Shown here piece by piece: positions 19,185-27,675 of a stretch of DNA of 64,000 nt. The notes under the pieces were generated by a model that was not told where the DNA came from, searched no databases, and was given only the letters and a program-made list of their open reading frames with translations. How positions within the stretch are numbered: the stretch's first letter is position 1; every line of letters starts with the position of its first letter. The DNA comes from Marivibrio sp040218065 (lineage in GTDB: Bacteria; Pseudomonadota; Alphaproteobacteria; UBA8366; Aestuariispiraceae): the NCBI RefSeq assembly GCF_040218065.1, contig NZ_JAVJQE010000013.1:434001-498000 (forward strand), read 5' to 3'. A program made the translations under genes and the position numbers.

Positions 19185-19905
19185 CGGGCAGGATCACCAG
19201 GTCGACCCGGCGGGCGAGGCGATATCGCCTGGCTTCGCTCAGGTCCTCGTCGAGATGCTTATAGCCGGAATCGCCCAGCCCCACCGCAGTCAGCCGGCCC
19301 GGATAGCCCGCACTCTCCAACGCGTTGGACACGTTCAGCGCACGCGCCAACGACAGCGACCAGTTGCTCTCGAAGCCGTCCGCACGCGGCGGATCGGGAT
19401 CGGTGTGGCCCTGCACGTCGATCCGATTGCCGATCTGACGCAACACGCCGGAAAGCCGGAAGATCGCCTCCCCCGCCTCCGGCAGCAGTTCGGCCCGGCC
19501 GGGACGGAAGAGCGCGTCGCTCGGCAGGGAGATCACCACCTGGGCGTCTAACTCCGTCACCGTCGCGTCGGCCAGCACCGGATCGCGCTTCAGCTTGTCG
19601 GTGAAGATGCGGTTGAGATAGGCGGTCGGCAGGGCGTTCACGAGGCTGACATTGTCGATGTTGAGTTCGCTCGACGGCCGGATCTGCTCCGACTCCTCCG
19701 GCGTGAAACTGGTCGAGATCAGCGGAATGGTCTGATCCCATTTCTCGGAGGGAATGTCCGCCATCGAAAACAGCATGACGAAAAAGGTCAGCATCAGCGC
19801 GGTCACGTCGCCGAAGCTGACGAGCCACGGCGCCGCCCGCTCCACATCGTCCTCCGGCGCGGCGTCGTCCGCTTCGAACTCCTCCGGATCGTAGCGCGCG
19901 CTCAT
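19168..19905 (-). CDS. motB: Stator protein MotB (OmpA/MotB family)
   Basis: The 245-residue protein has the MotB N-terminal motif APWLVSFGDVTALMLTFFVM (residues 25-44), with the ion-binding Asp33 and a single membrane helix. It also has a C-terminal OmpA-like peptidoglycan-binding domain (about 125-240, with IDVQGHTDPDP and LSLARALNVSNALESAGYPG, then RLARRVDLVI). ATG 19905 overlaps the stop of the preceding MotB-like gene by 4 bp; the longer open frame to 20478 is a shadow of that gene. No motA lies next to it. It would anchor the stator to the cell wall and carry the ion pathway. Confidence 0.88.
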   Translation of the reverse strand: MSARYDPEEFEADDAAPEDDVERAAPWLVSFGDVTALMLTFFVMLFSMADIPSEKWDQTIPLISTSFTPEESEQIRPSSELNIDNVSLVNALPTAYLNRIFTDKLKRDPVLADATVTELDAQVVISLPSDALFRPGRAELLPEAGEAIFRLSGVLRQIGNRIDVQGHTDPDPPRADGFESNWSLSLARALNVSNALESAGYPGRLTAVGLGDSGYKHLDEDLSEARRYRLARRVDLVILPDADGQ

Positions 19906-20747
19906 CGCTCCGCCTCCCCCGCGCCGCCGCCTGCGCCCGGCAAGACGTCGGCGCCGGCGCCGCCGGCCGAGTCGCCCGGGACAAGATCGGAGAACGACAA
20001 GCGCGCGCTTTCCGCTTGGCGCACGAAGAAGCGGATTTGCAGCTTGCGCGGATCGCCTTCGCGCAAGCCGACCTGAAGTCCGTCCGGCGGGGCGCCGGCG
20101 TCGACCAGCGCACGCGCGATCGCGTCCGCCCGCGCCATCGCGAGCGGCATGCCGTCCATCGCCGAGGCCGGCAGGATAGAGGCGGCGGGATCGTCGAGAT
20201 CGACCAGACCGTCCTCCGGCCCCTCCGCCTCGCGCGCCGCCGCAGGAGGCGTAAAGTCGTCGGTCAGATCCTCGACGAAGAAGATGATCGACGTGATGAC
20301 CACGGCCCCCTCGATCCGCGCCGCCAGCGCGCCGGCGGTCGCATCGATCAGATCGGATCGGTCGCCGCGCACCCGGGCCTCGGCCCCGACGAAAATTTGG
20401 GTGACCGGCGCCTCCATGATCATGTCGTCGCCGGGCGACACGACGTCGACCTTGGTCACCGGCACCGCGGTGATCCAAAGCCGCTCCACCTCCTCGATCA
20501 CCTCGGCCGGTTCGGGCGTCGCGCCGAGAGTGGAGACGAGGATTTCGGCTGAGATTTCCGAAATGTCCTCGGTCTGGAAGGTGGCGGCGACGGAGCTCAG
20601 CACGGCGCGCGAGCGTGTCTCAGTGAAGGTCGCCAACGAGTTCAGCAGAATAAAAAACGCGAGCAGCAAAAGAAAAAGACTGAGGAACAGAAGCGTTCCC
20701 ATCTCTTTTCTTGGCGCCGGCTTGAGATCATCGTCGTAATCCATCAC
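19902..20747 (-). CDS. MotB-like membrane protein lacking the ion-binding Asp, degenerate OmpA-like domain
   Basis: The 281-residue protein has a single N-terminal membrane helix (GTLLFLSLFLLLLAFFILLN, residues 16-35) that aligns with the MotB helix of the next gene but has no Asp. The C-terminal part (about residues 165-255) resembles the second half of an OmpA-like domain (MPLAMARADAIARALVDAGA, then KLQIRFFVRQ); the GHTD-type first half is not clear. The tail is Gly/Ala-rich. It is translationally coupled to motB (ATGA overlap). A structural partner of MotB in the same complex is a reasonable inference; it cannot conduct ions itself. Start could also be ATG 20744. Confidence 0.8.
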   Translation of the reverse strand: MMDYDDDLKPAPRKEMGTLLFLSLFLLLLAFFILLNSLATFTETRSRAVLSSVAATFQTEDISEISAEILVSTLGATPEPAEVIEEVERLWITAVPVTKVDVVSPGDDMIMEAPVTQIFVGAEARVRGDRSDLIDATAGALAARIEGAVVITSIIFFVEDLTDDFTPPAAAREAEGPEDGLVDLDDPAASILPASAMDGMPLAMARADAIARALVDAGAPPDGLQVGLREGDPRKLQIRFFVRQAESARLSFSDLVPGDSAGGAGADVLPGAGGGAGEAER

Positions 20748-20825
20748 CGCATCATGCCGGATTCTGTCGCGTCTGGCAAAGCATCCTGCGGCCTCGCCCG
20801 TCGCTCCGGCCCCGCCCGAAACGCA

Positions 20826-20853
20826 GAACGCCGCCCCGGTCAGGGCGGCGTTC
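20826..20853 (-). terminator. Probable terminator of cheY
   Basis: An 11-bp perfect stem (20826-20836 with 20843-20853) and a 6-base loop, 31 bp beyond the cheY stop. On the minus strand it is followed by TGCGTTTCG, so the U tract is poor. Confidence 0.5.
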
Positions 20854-20883
20854 GACGGTCGTGGGCGGGGCCGCGCGCCGGGC

Positions 20884-21270
20884 TCAGAACTGGCCGATCA
20901 CGCTGGTCAGCTTTTGCTTCAAGGTCTGTGCGTTGAAGGGCTTGACGATGTAATTGCTGACGCCCGCCTCTTTCGCCGCGATCACGTTCTCGGTCTTGCT
21001 CTCGGCGGTGATCATGATGAAGGGCAGGTTCTGCGTCTTCTCGTCCGCGCGCACCTCGCGCAGCAGCTGGATCCCCGTCATCGGCTCCATGTTCCAGTCG
21101 GAGATGACGAGGCCGTATTCCTTGGCGCGGATCTTCTGCAACGCCTCGCTGCCGTCAGAAGCCTCGTCCACATTGTTGAAGCCGAGCTGCTTCAGAAGAT
21201 TCCGGATGATGCGCAGCATCGTCTTGTAATCATCGACGATGAGCACCGGCATGTTCATATCGACCGCCAT
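20884..21270 (-). CDS. cheY: Chemotaxis response regulator CheY
   Basis: A 128-residue single-domain receiver. The acidic pocket is VDDY (Asp13, Asp14), the phospho-acceptor is Asp58 in LVISDWNMEPMTG, followed by conserved Thr (MITAES) and Lys (IVKPFNA). The DWNM motif and length are typical of CheY that binds the FliM switch. The gene stands alone between motE and the MotB-like genes with its own upstream region (21271-21510). A second CheY is at 43626. Confidence 0.93.
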   Translation of the reverse strand: MAVDMNMPVLIVDDYKTMLRIIRNLLKQLGFNNVDEASDGSEALQKIRAKEYGLVISDWNMEPMTGIQLLREVRADEKTQNLPFIMITAESKTENVIAAKEAGVSNYIVKPFNAQTLKQKLTSVIGQF

Positions 21271-21510
21271 GAAGCGCCCTCACTCTCTTTGGCCGCGCCG
21301 ACCGGACGCGCATGCGCCCGGCGGTCTGGTTGTTGATCCTGACGGCGGCCGCAGGCCTTACCCTGGTACCCGCCCTTCCGCGGTACCTTATAAGCGGGGA
21401 TTGGTTTAATCAAAGTTAACGCGCGCATCGAAATCAATCATTTACCGGCGCACGCCCGGCCCCGGGAGGCCGAGCGCTCCGCCGGGGCGCGGACCGCAGG
21501 CGGACCGGCC
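21271..21510 (-). promoter_or_regulatory. cheY upstream region with a CtrA-like motif
   Basis: The 240-bp gap between motE and cheY is unusually AT-rich at 21385-21440. At 21405-21420 the plus strand reads TTTA-ATCAAAG-TTAAC, one mismatch from the CtrA consensus TTAA-N7-TTAAC. No sigma-54 site is seen. The motif lies about 140 bp upstream of cheY. Confidence 0.3.
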
Positions 21511-22218
21511 TTACTGCCCCAAATTGGGCAGCTCTTCGCGCAGCGCCAGCTCTTCGGTGACGGTCCGGGCTTTCTCCGGATTCATGGCGGCCAGAATCGG
21601 GGCCAGACGGCGCGCCGACATGCCGCGCACCACGTCGAGCAGGATGTCGATTTCCAAATCGTTCAGGATCGCGGCCGCGTCCTTCGGCTTCATGGTCTCA
21701 TAGGTCTGGCGGAGGACGTTGGTCTCCTCCTCCTGGTTCTGGTCGTAGCGCGCGACCAGCTCTTCGATCTCTTGGCGCAGCTGCTCCAGTTGCTGCTGCT
21801 TGGTCACGAGACGCTGCTCGGCCGCGGCCAGCAACGCCTCGCGTTCTTCAACCCGCCGTTCGCGCTGGTCCAACTTCTCGCGGCGCTTGGCCAGATCGTG
21901 CATCAGGCGCAACTCGCCTGGCCGCAGATCCCCGGCTTCGGTCTGAAAGTCGGGCGCCGCTTCGTCCGTGGTGGGCAGCGGCGCCATGCCGGGCGGCGGA
22001 GCGGCCGGATCGGCGGCGCCGTTCGCCGGCGCGCCCTCACCGGCGGCGCCTTCGTCGAGGGCGTCAGCCGGATCCGCCTCGCTCTGCGCCAGCGCCCGAC
22101 CGGCGGTCGGCCGCTCGCTTTCGGCGACCTCGCCGCCGCTCAACGAGAACCAAATATCGCCGACACGAAGGCTCAGCATCAAAAACGCCACCGCGAGCGC
22201 GACCGGGATCAACCGCAT
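21511..22218 (-). CDS. motE: Motor chaperone-like protein MotE
   Basis: The 235-residue protein has an N-terminal signal/anchor helix (RLIPVALAVAFLMLSLRVGD), a Pro/Ala-rich linker, a long coiled coil (about residues 103-170, rich in Glu/Gln/Arg) and a C-terminal MgtE-N-like helical domain (YETMKPKDAAAILNDLEIDI through SARRLAPILAAMNPEKAR). This architecture defines MotE of alphaproteobacteria, which in rhizobia chaperones the periplasmic MotC. It lies 34 bp after the DUF6468 gene in a fliL-fliM-DUF6468-motE group. Confidence 0.9.
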   Translation of the reverse strand: MRLIPVALAVAFLMLSLRVGDIWFSLSGGEVAESERPTAGRALAQSEADPADALDEGAAGEGAPANGAADPAAPPPGMAPLPTTDEAAPDFQTEAGDLRPGELRLMHDLAKRREKLDQRERRVEEREALLAAAEQRLVTKQQQLEQLRQEIEELVARYDQNQEEETNVLRQTYETMKPKDAAAILNDLEIDILLDVVRGMSARRLAPILAAMNPEKARTVTEELALREELPNLGQ

Positions 22219-22252
22219 CAGTCTTCGCCTCGTCTTCGCGCCGGAAGGCGCG

Positions 22253-22717
22253 TCATCGCATGCCCTGAAGGGCCCGCAACAAATCGGATTTCTTTTTCGC
22301 CTTGCCGCGCGCGCCGCCTTTCGGCGGGGGCGGCTCCTCGTCGCTCGCCGCCGCCGCGCCGCCCTCCTTCGGCGCCGCGCCGCCTTTTCGTGCGGCGGTG
22401 ATGCCGGATTCCAGCCGATCCGCCGCCTCTTCCCCCCGCTTGGTGAGAAAGACCAGATCGTCCTTCAGCCGCTCGGCCTGATCCACGGTCTCCTTAACCG
22501 CCGCGATATTCTCGCGCGCGCCGCGCTTCAGCCCGTCGAGCGCCGCTTCCGCCCGATCGGTCGAGCGCGCGAACTCCTCCAGCAGACCTTTCAGCTCCTC
22601 CCGGCTTTGCCGCAGCGCCGAAAGATGGCGGTTGAGCTTGAGCCCGAAGAGGATCGCCGCCGCCAACAGCGCGACCAGCACCACATCCAAGATGATGGTC
22701 AAGAGATGCGATTCCAT
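22253..22717 (-). CDS. DUF6468-type membrane coiled-coil protein of the flagellar cluster
   Basis: The 154-residue protein (ATG 22717, MESHLLTIILDVVLVALLAA) has one N-terminal membrane helix, then a coiled coil (about residues 25-95) and a basic, Lys/Pro/Gly-rich tail ending KKKSDLLRALQGMR. The open frame extends to 22879, but that N-terminal extension has no protein-like character. Proteins of this type are found between fliM and motE in Rhodospirillales-like genomes; the exact role is unknown. Confidence 0.75.
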   Translation of the reverse strand: MESHLLTIILDVVLVALLAAAILFGLKLNRHLSALRQSREELKGLLEEFARSTDRAEAALDGLKRGARENIAAVKETVDQAERLKDDLVFLTKRGEEAADRLESGITAARKGGAAPKEGGAAAASDEEPPPPKGGARGKAKKKSDLLRALQGMR

Positions 22718-22915
22718 CGGCGCGTCCGATCTCCCATAGGGCTGTTCGAGCGGCGGGCGCAACGCGCGCCCGGAACGCCGCCCAGCGTGCAAAATACGCT
22801 GCTTCGCGACCGGCGACAACGGGCGCGGCCCGGAAATCAGCGTCGCCAACTGCGCCGGACCCGATACGCCTTGCCGCATGCGCGCATCGGCCGGACGGAC
22901 GAATGCGCGAGGCCC

Positions 22916-24019
22916 TTACGGCTCCGGCTCGTGCTTGCGATCGATGCGCACTGCGATGCGGTTGCCTTTACGGCCCATCGAGCCGGTGAACATCGGGATG
23001 TTGCCGCAGCGCAGTTCGACCGGACTGTCGGGGGTCGCCTGCAGCGGCAGGAAAGTGCCCTTCTCCCACTCCAACACCTCGCCGAGCGAACTCGTCACCT
23101 CGTCCAGCACGACTTCGATGTCGACGTCCGTGAACCAAAGCTCGGTCGCCAGGTGGTTCTCCCAGATGCTGTCCCGGCCGAACTTCTCGCCCATGAACAT
23201 CTGCAGCAGGAGCTCGCGCACCGGCTCCAGCGTGGCGTAGGGCAGCAGCAGTTCCAGACGGCCGCCGCGATCCTCCATGTCGATGCGCAGCCGCGCCAGG
23301 ATCGCAGCGTTCGCGGGTCGCGCGATGGTCGCGAAGCGCGGGTTCGTCTCCAGCCGGTCGAACCGCATGGTGACCGACGACAGCGGGTCGAAGGCGGCCG
23401 ACAGATCGGCCAGCACGACGTTGATCATCCGCTCGACCAGATTGCGCTCGATCGTGGTGTAGGGGCGGCCTTCGATGCGCATCGCCGCCGTGCCGCGCCG
23501 GCCGCCGAGCAGCACGTCGACGATTGAGTAGATCAGCGAGCTGTCGATCGTCACCAGGCCGTAATTGTCCCACTCCTCCGCCTTGAAGACGGTCAGCATG
23601 GCCGGCAGCGGAATCGAATTCAAATAGTCGCCGAAGCGGATCGAGGTGATGTTGTCGAGGCTGACCTCGACGTTGTCGGAGGTGAAGTTGCGCAAGCTCG
23701 TCGACATCATGCGCACAAGGCGGTCGTAGACCACCTCCAGCATCGGCAGGCGTTCGTAGGACACCATGCCGGAATCGATGATCGCCTCGATGCCGGAGCG
23801 TTGCTCGTCGCCCTCCCCGCCTTCCTGGAAGCCGAGCAGGCTGTCGATCTCGTCCTGGTTGAGGACGCGCGCCGCACCGCCGCCGCCGCCGTCGCCGTCC
23901 TCGGCCATGGCGGCCCATTCGGCGGCCAGATCGTCGGCGGAATCCGCGCCTTCGCCGACATCTTCGTCGGCCATGGCGGCCCACTCGTCGGCCATCTTGT
24001 CCTGATCGTCGTCAGCCAT
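22916..24019 (-). CDS. fliM: Flagellar motor switch protein FliM
   Basis: FliM is the middle C-ring protein that binds CheY-P and sets rotation direction. The 367-residue product has the CheY-binding peptide NQDEIDSLLG at residues 54-63, the middle CheC-like domain (RLPMLEVVYDRLVRMMSTSL, IRFGDYLNSIPLP, IDSSLIYSIVDVLLGGRRGT) and the C-terminal SpoA domain. The CheY-binding peptide, normally at the extreme N terminus, is preceded here by an acidic ~50-residue extension holding two copies of EWAAMA. It lies between fliL and the DUF6468 gene. Confidence 0.96.
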   Translation of the reverse strand: MADDDQDKMADEWAAMADEDVGEGADSADDLAAEWAAMAEDGDGGGGGAARVLNQDEIDSLLGFQEGGEGDEQRSGIEAIIDSGMVSYERLPMLEVVYDRLVRMMSTSLRNFTSDNVEVSLDNITSIRFGDYLNSIPLPAMLTVFKAEEWDNYGLVTIDSSLIYSIVDVLLGGRRGTAAMRIEGRPYTTIERNLVERMINVVLADLSAAFDPLSSVTMRFDRLETNPRFATIARPANAAILARLRIDMEDRGGRLELLLPYATLEPVRELLLQMFMGEKFGRDSIWENHLATELWFTDVDIEVVLDEVTSSLGEVLEWEKGTFLPLQATPDSPVELRCGNIPMFTGSMGRKGNRIAVRIDRKHEPEP

Positions 24020-24164
24020 CGCTTTTCACGCCTGTTCCGTCGCGCTCGATCCGCGCCCATCCGTCAGCGCCCGACCTTGCGGACGCGCCGATCCTCGACA
24101 CTCCATGCGCGGCTCCCCATGCAAGGAGGAGGCCACTCGGCCCCGGCGCCGGGCGCGCGCCGCG

Positions 24165-24695
24165 CTATTGGATCAGCATGTCGGTGAACAGGACCTCCTT
24201 GATCTTAACCGGACTGGCGGCCTGATTGACCCGTTTGAGCAGCTCCTCGCGGATGCGGTACATGCCCTGACTGCCCTCCAGCTCTTCGACCCGCAACTCG
24301 CGCAGGAAGACTTGGAAATTGTCGATGATGCGCGGCATCACCGCCTGCACGCGCTCTTCGTCAGCCGCCTGCTCGAGCTCCAGGGTGAGCTGCAGCTTCA
24401 AGAACCGCGCGCGCCCGCCGGTGGACCGCAGCGTCACCGTCATTTCGTCGAGCGGCAGATAATGCCCGGGCGCGGCCGCCTCCGCTTGCGCCTCCTCCGG
24501 CGCCGCCTCGCCCTCGGCCGCCTGCTCCTCTCCGCCGACGCCGAGCAGCGGATCCAGCAAACCGCTCATATAGACGCCTGCCCCGGCGCCGGCGAGGATC
24601 AGGATCGGCAGCACGATGAAGAGGATCAGCTTCTTGCCGCTGACCTTCTTCTTCGGCGCGCCGCCGTCATCGTCGTCGTCGGTGTCGTCCGCCAT
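24165..24695 (-). CDS. fliL: Flagellar basal body-associated protein FliL
   Basis: FliL is a single-span membrane protein around the stator. The 176-residue product (ATG 24695, MADDTDDDDDGGAPKKK) has an acidic then basic N terminus, a membrane helix (LILFIVLPILILAGAGAGVY, residues 22-41), an Ala/Glu-rich linker and the FliL periplasmic domain (YLPLDEMTVTLRSTGGRARF, LKLQLTLELEQAADEERV). It ends in the typical VKIKEVLFTDMLIQ. The longer open frame to 24815 is not supported. It is the first gene of the minus-strand group. Confidence 0.94.
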   Translation of the reverse strand: MADDTDDDDDGGAPKKKVSGKKLILFIVLPILILAGAGAGVYMSGLLDPLLGVGGEEQAAEGEAAPEEAQAEAAAPGHYLPLDEMTVTLRSTGGRARFLKLQLTLELEQAADEERVQAVMPRIIDNFQVFLRELRVEELEGSQGMYRIREELLKRVNQAASPVKIKEVLFTDMLIQ

Positions 24696-25031
24696 ATCCC
24701 GCGCCTCGCTCGAACCCGAGCCGGAAGGGTAAACGCTTCCGGTTTCCAAAGGGTAAATAGCCGTAATCGCCCGAAAAGTACAGGCGGCCCCAGACGCCGT
24801 CCCCAATAACTCCAAGACTTGGCGAAATAATGGCCGCGACCTTCGCGAGAATCCGCGGCGCGGCAGGTTCTGCCCAGGCGCACTCGACGGGCGGCGAACG
24901 CCAAGCCGCTGTTTTTCCTCACTTTCCTAAGTTGGCACGGCTTTTGCCGGTAGGGAGGCGAGGAGAGACCGCCTGTCCCGACCCCAAGCGGGCCGCGTCG
25001 CGCGGAGAGGAAGAGAGGATGAGACGCAGTC
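24696..25031. other. Divergent fliL / flgF intergenic region (336 bp)
   Basis: No gene is seen here. The region holds the start region of fliL on the minus strand (AT-rich around 24730-24790) and the sigma-54 promoter of flgF on the plus strand. No second sigma-54 site facing fliL was found. Confidence 0.8.
24933..24947 (+). promoter_or_regulatory. Sigma-54 promoter of the flgFGAH operon
   Basis: TGGCACG-GCTT-TTGC matches the -24/-12 consensus exactly. It lies 85 bp upstream of the flgF start codon. Confidence 0.88.
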
Positions 25032-25757
25032 ATGGAGAATTCGGTCTATGTCGGGTTGTCCCGACAAATGGCGCTCCGTCGCGAGATGGACATCGTCGCC
25101 AACAATATCGCGAACGTGAACACCCCCGCCTACAAGGCGGAGAAAATGGTCTTCCGCGAATTCGTCCGGGAGCCGGAGCGCGATGAGCGCATCTCCCTCG
25201 TTCAGGACGTCGGGCTCGCCCGCGACTTGCGCGAAGGGCCGGCGGAGCCCACGGGCAACCCGCTGGACGTGGCGATCCACGGCGAGGGGTACTTCGTCGT
25301 CGACACGCCGCTCGGCGAGCGCTTCACCCGTCACGGCCGGTTTCAGCTCGACGCCGAAAACCGCTTGGTGACCAGCGCAGGCCATCCCGTACAGGGCGAA
25401 GGGGGCGAAATCACGTTGCCGATCGACGGCGGCGACGTCTCGATCGCCTCCGACGGCACGATCTCTAACGAGCAGGGAGTCGTCGGCGTCCTGCGCGTCG
25501 TGAACTTCGAGGACGAGCAGGCCCTGCGCAAGGCGGCGAACGGGCTCTACACCGCCGAAGATCAAAACCCGCAGGACGTGGCGCGCCCCAATCTCTCGCA
25601 AGGCATGATCGAGGGGTCGAACGTCCAGTCGATCATTGAGCTCACCCGCATGATGCAGGTCAGCCGCTCGTACCAGAGCGCCGGCCGCTTCCTGGAGAAG
25701 GAAGACGAGCGCATCACCCAGATGATCACGACGCTGGGCAAGGCGCCCGGCGCTTAA
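25032..25757 (+). CDS. flgF: Flagellar proximal rod protein FlgF
   Basis: FlgF joins the proximal rod to the distal rod. The 241-residue product has the N-terminal rod motif (MDIVANNIANVNTPAYKAEK), the central GNPLDVAIHGEGYFVVDTP segment shared by FlgE/F/G, RHGRFQLD, and a C-terminal helix (SIIELTRMMQVSRSYQSAGR). It is the first gene of flgF-flgG-flgA-flgH behind a sigma-54 promoter. Confidence 0.96.
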   Translation: MENSVYVGLSRQMALRREMDIVANNIANVNTPAYKAEKMVFREFVREPERDERISLVQDVGLARDLREGPAEPTGNPLDVAIHGEGYFVVDTPLGERFTRHGRFQLDAENRLVTSAGHPVQGEGGEITLPIDGGDVSIASDGTISNEQGVVGVLRVVNFEDEQALRKAANGLYTAEDQNPQDVARPNLSQGMIEGSNVQSIIELTRMMQVSRSYQSAGRFLEKEDERITQMITTLGKAPGA

Positions 25758-25820
25758 GCGATCCGCGCGCGGGACCGCCGAGGCGGACCCGACGCGCCCT
25801 AGAGGAGGCAGGGAAACGCC

Positions 25821-26606
25821 ATGCGATCCTTGAATATCGGAGCGACGGGCATGCTCGCCCAGCAGCTCAACGTCGAGGTGATCTCGAACAACATCGCGAA
25901 CATGAACACCACCGCCTATCAGCGGCGGCGCGCGGAGTTTCAGGATCTCCTCTATCAGAATCAACGCCGCGTCGGCGCCGACAGCTCCGACGCCAACACC
26001 ATCGTGCCGGCCGGCGTGCAGGTGGGCCTCGGCGTCAAGACGGCCGCGGTCTACCGGATCACCGAGCAGGGCAATCTGACGCTGACCGAAAACCCCCTCG
26101 ACCTCGCGATCAACGGCGAAGGCTTCTTTCAGATCACCTTGCCGAACGGCGACACCGCCTACACCCGCGCGGGCTCCTTCCAGCTCGACGGCGACGGAGA
26201 CCTGGTGACGGTCGACGGCTACACCGTGCAGCCGGGTCTGACCATTCCGGCCAACGCGGTGGACATCTCGATCAACGGATCGGGCCAGGTGCTGGTCTCG
26301 ATCGACGGTCAGGTCCAGCCGCAGAACCTCGGACAATTGGAGCTGGCGCGCTTTCCGAACGACGCCGGCCTGCTCGCCGTGGGCGACAATCTGTTTCTGC
26401 AGACGCCGGCCTCCGGCGCGCCGCAGACGGCCGTGCCGCAGACCGCCGGATACGGCTCGATCCAACAGGGATTTCTTGAGACCTCGAACGTCAACGTGGT
26501 CGAGGAGATCACCAATCTCATCACCGCCCAGCGGGCCTACGAGATGAATTCGAAGGTGATCGAGACCTCCGATCAGATGATGGCCACCGTGACCAACCTG
26601 CGGTGA
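25821..26606 (+). CDS. flgG: Flagellar distal rod protein FlgG
   Basis: FlgG forms the distal rod. The 261-residue length is standard. Visible are LNIGATGMLAQQLNVEVISN, ENPLDLAINGEGFFQITLPN, YTRAGSFQLDGDGDLVTVDG and the C-terminal VVEEITNLITAQRAYEMNSK. AGGAGG precedes the start. It follows flgF by 63 bp. Confidence 0.98.
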   Translation: MRSLNIGATGMLAQQLNVEVISNNIANMNTTAYQRRRAEFQDLLYQNQRRVGADSSDANTIVPAGVQVGLGVKTAAVYRITEQGNLTLTENPLDLAINGEGFFQITLPNGDTAYTRAGSFQLDGDGDLVTVDGYTVQPGLTIPANAVDISINGSGQVLVSIDGQVQPQNLGQLELARFPNDAGLLAVGDNLFLQTPASGAPQTAVPQTAGYGSIQQGFLETSNVNVVEEITNLITAQRAYEMNSKVIETSDQMMATVTNLR

Positions 26607-26646
26607 TGAAGGGTCCGGGCCGCGCGCCCGGCCGGGAGACGACGCC

Positions 26647-27675
26647 ATGATGCGCCTTATGCGACGAGAGAGACTGAGCCTGATCTACGCCCTCGTGCTC
26701 GCCGGGCTGATGCTGGCGCTGACCGCGCGGGCGCTCCCCGCCTGGGGCGCCGAGAGCGACCTCGACGCGCCCGACGCACCGGTTCGCCTGATGAGCCGGG
26801 TCGAGGTCCGCGACGACTTCGTGCGCTTGCGCGATCTGTTCGAGCCGGCCGGCGACTACGCCGACCGCAAGGTCGCCCGGGCGCCCGCCCCCGGCGAGGC
26901 GGCGGAGTTGGACGCCGTCTGGCTGTGGCGGCTGGCGAAAGGCTTCGGCCTCGACTGGAAGCCGACCAGCACGCTCGACAGCGCCCTGGTGTTGCGGCCG
27001 AGCCGCGTCATCGACCGCGAAACCATCCACGAATTGGTCCGGCAGGCCTATTTTGAGGAGACCGGCGCGGACGAGTTCATCGCGCTGGACTTCGACCAGC
27101 AGGACGTGGCGCTCCACATCGCCGAAGAGGCGACGGGCGGCCCGCAGCTGGCCCGATTCACGCTCGACCGAACCTCCGGGCGCTTCAACGCCCAGATCAC
27201 CGGCCCGAAAGGGCCGGAGGAGGCGCGCAGCCTCACCCTCACCGGCCGGGCGGTTCGCCAAGTCGAAGTCGCCGTGCCGACCGCGCGCATCAGCGCCGGC
27301 GCGATCATTCGAGAACGCGACCTGGAGATCGTCCTGATGCCGGAGGCGCGGGTGAGCCGAACGGCCGTCGTCCACGCCGACGAACTGATCGGCCAGCAGG
27401 CCCGGCGCACCCTGACGGCGGGACGGCCGATCGCCGCCGCCAGCGTCGACGCGCCCCAGCTGGTTGCGCGAAACGCCGCCGTCACCATCGAACTCCGCAC
27501 GGCCAATATGCGTCTGACCGCTCAAGGCCGCGCCCTTGAGAGCGGCGCGAAGGGAGAGGCCGTGCGCGTCCAGAACCTGCACAGCCGGATCACGATCGAC
27601 GCGGTCGTGGTCGGCGAAAACATGGTCAGCGTGATCGTTCCCGATCGCCTGGCCGCTAACGGAGGCCTGCAATGA
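26647..27675 (+). CDS. flgA: Flagellar P-ring assembly chaperone FlgA
   Basis: FlgA is a periplasmic chaperone that assists P-ring (FlgI) assembly. The 342-residue product begins with a signal peptide (about residues 1-35) and has the C-terminal SAF domain (ISAGAIIRERDLEIVLMPEA through ELIGQQARRTLTAGRPIAAA and RLTAQGRALESGAKGEAVRV). It is 40 bp after flgG and overlaps flgH by 4 bp. The client FlgI is not encoded in this window. Confidence 0.94.
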   Translation: MMRLMRRERLSLIYALVLAGLMLALTARALPAWGAESDLDAPDAPVRLMSRVEVRDDFVRLRDLFEPAGDYADRKVARAPAPGEAAELDAVWLWRLAKGFGLDWKPTSTLDSALVLRPSRVIDRETIHELVRQAYFEETGADEFIALDFDQQDVALHIAEEATGGPQLARFTLDRTSGRFNAQITGPKGPEEARSLTLTGRAVRQVEVAVPTARISAGAIIRERDLEIVLMPEARVSRTAVVHADELIGQQARRTLTAGRPIAAASVDAPQLVARNAAVTIELRTANMRLTAQGRALESGAKGEAVRVQNLHSRITIDAVVVGENMVSVIVPDRLAANGGLQ

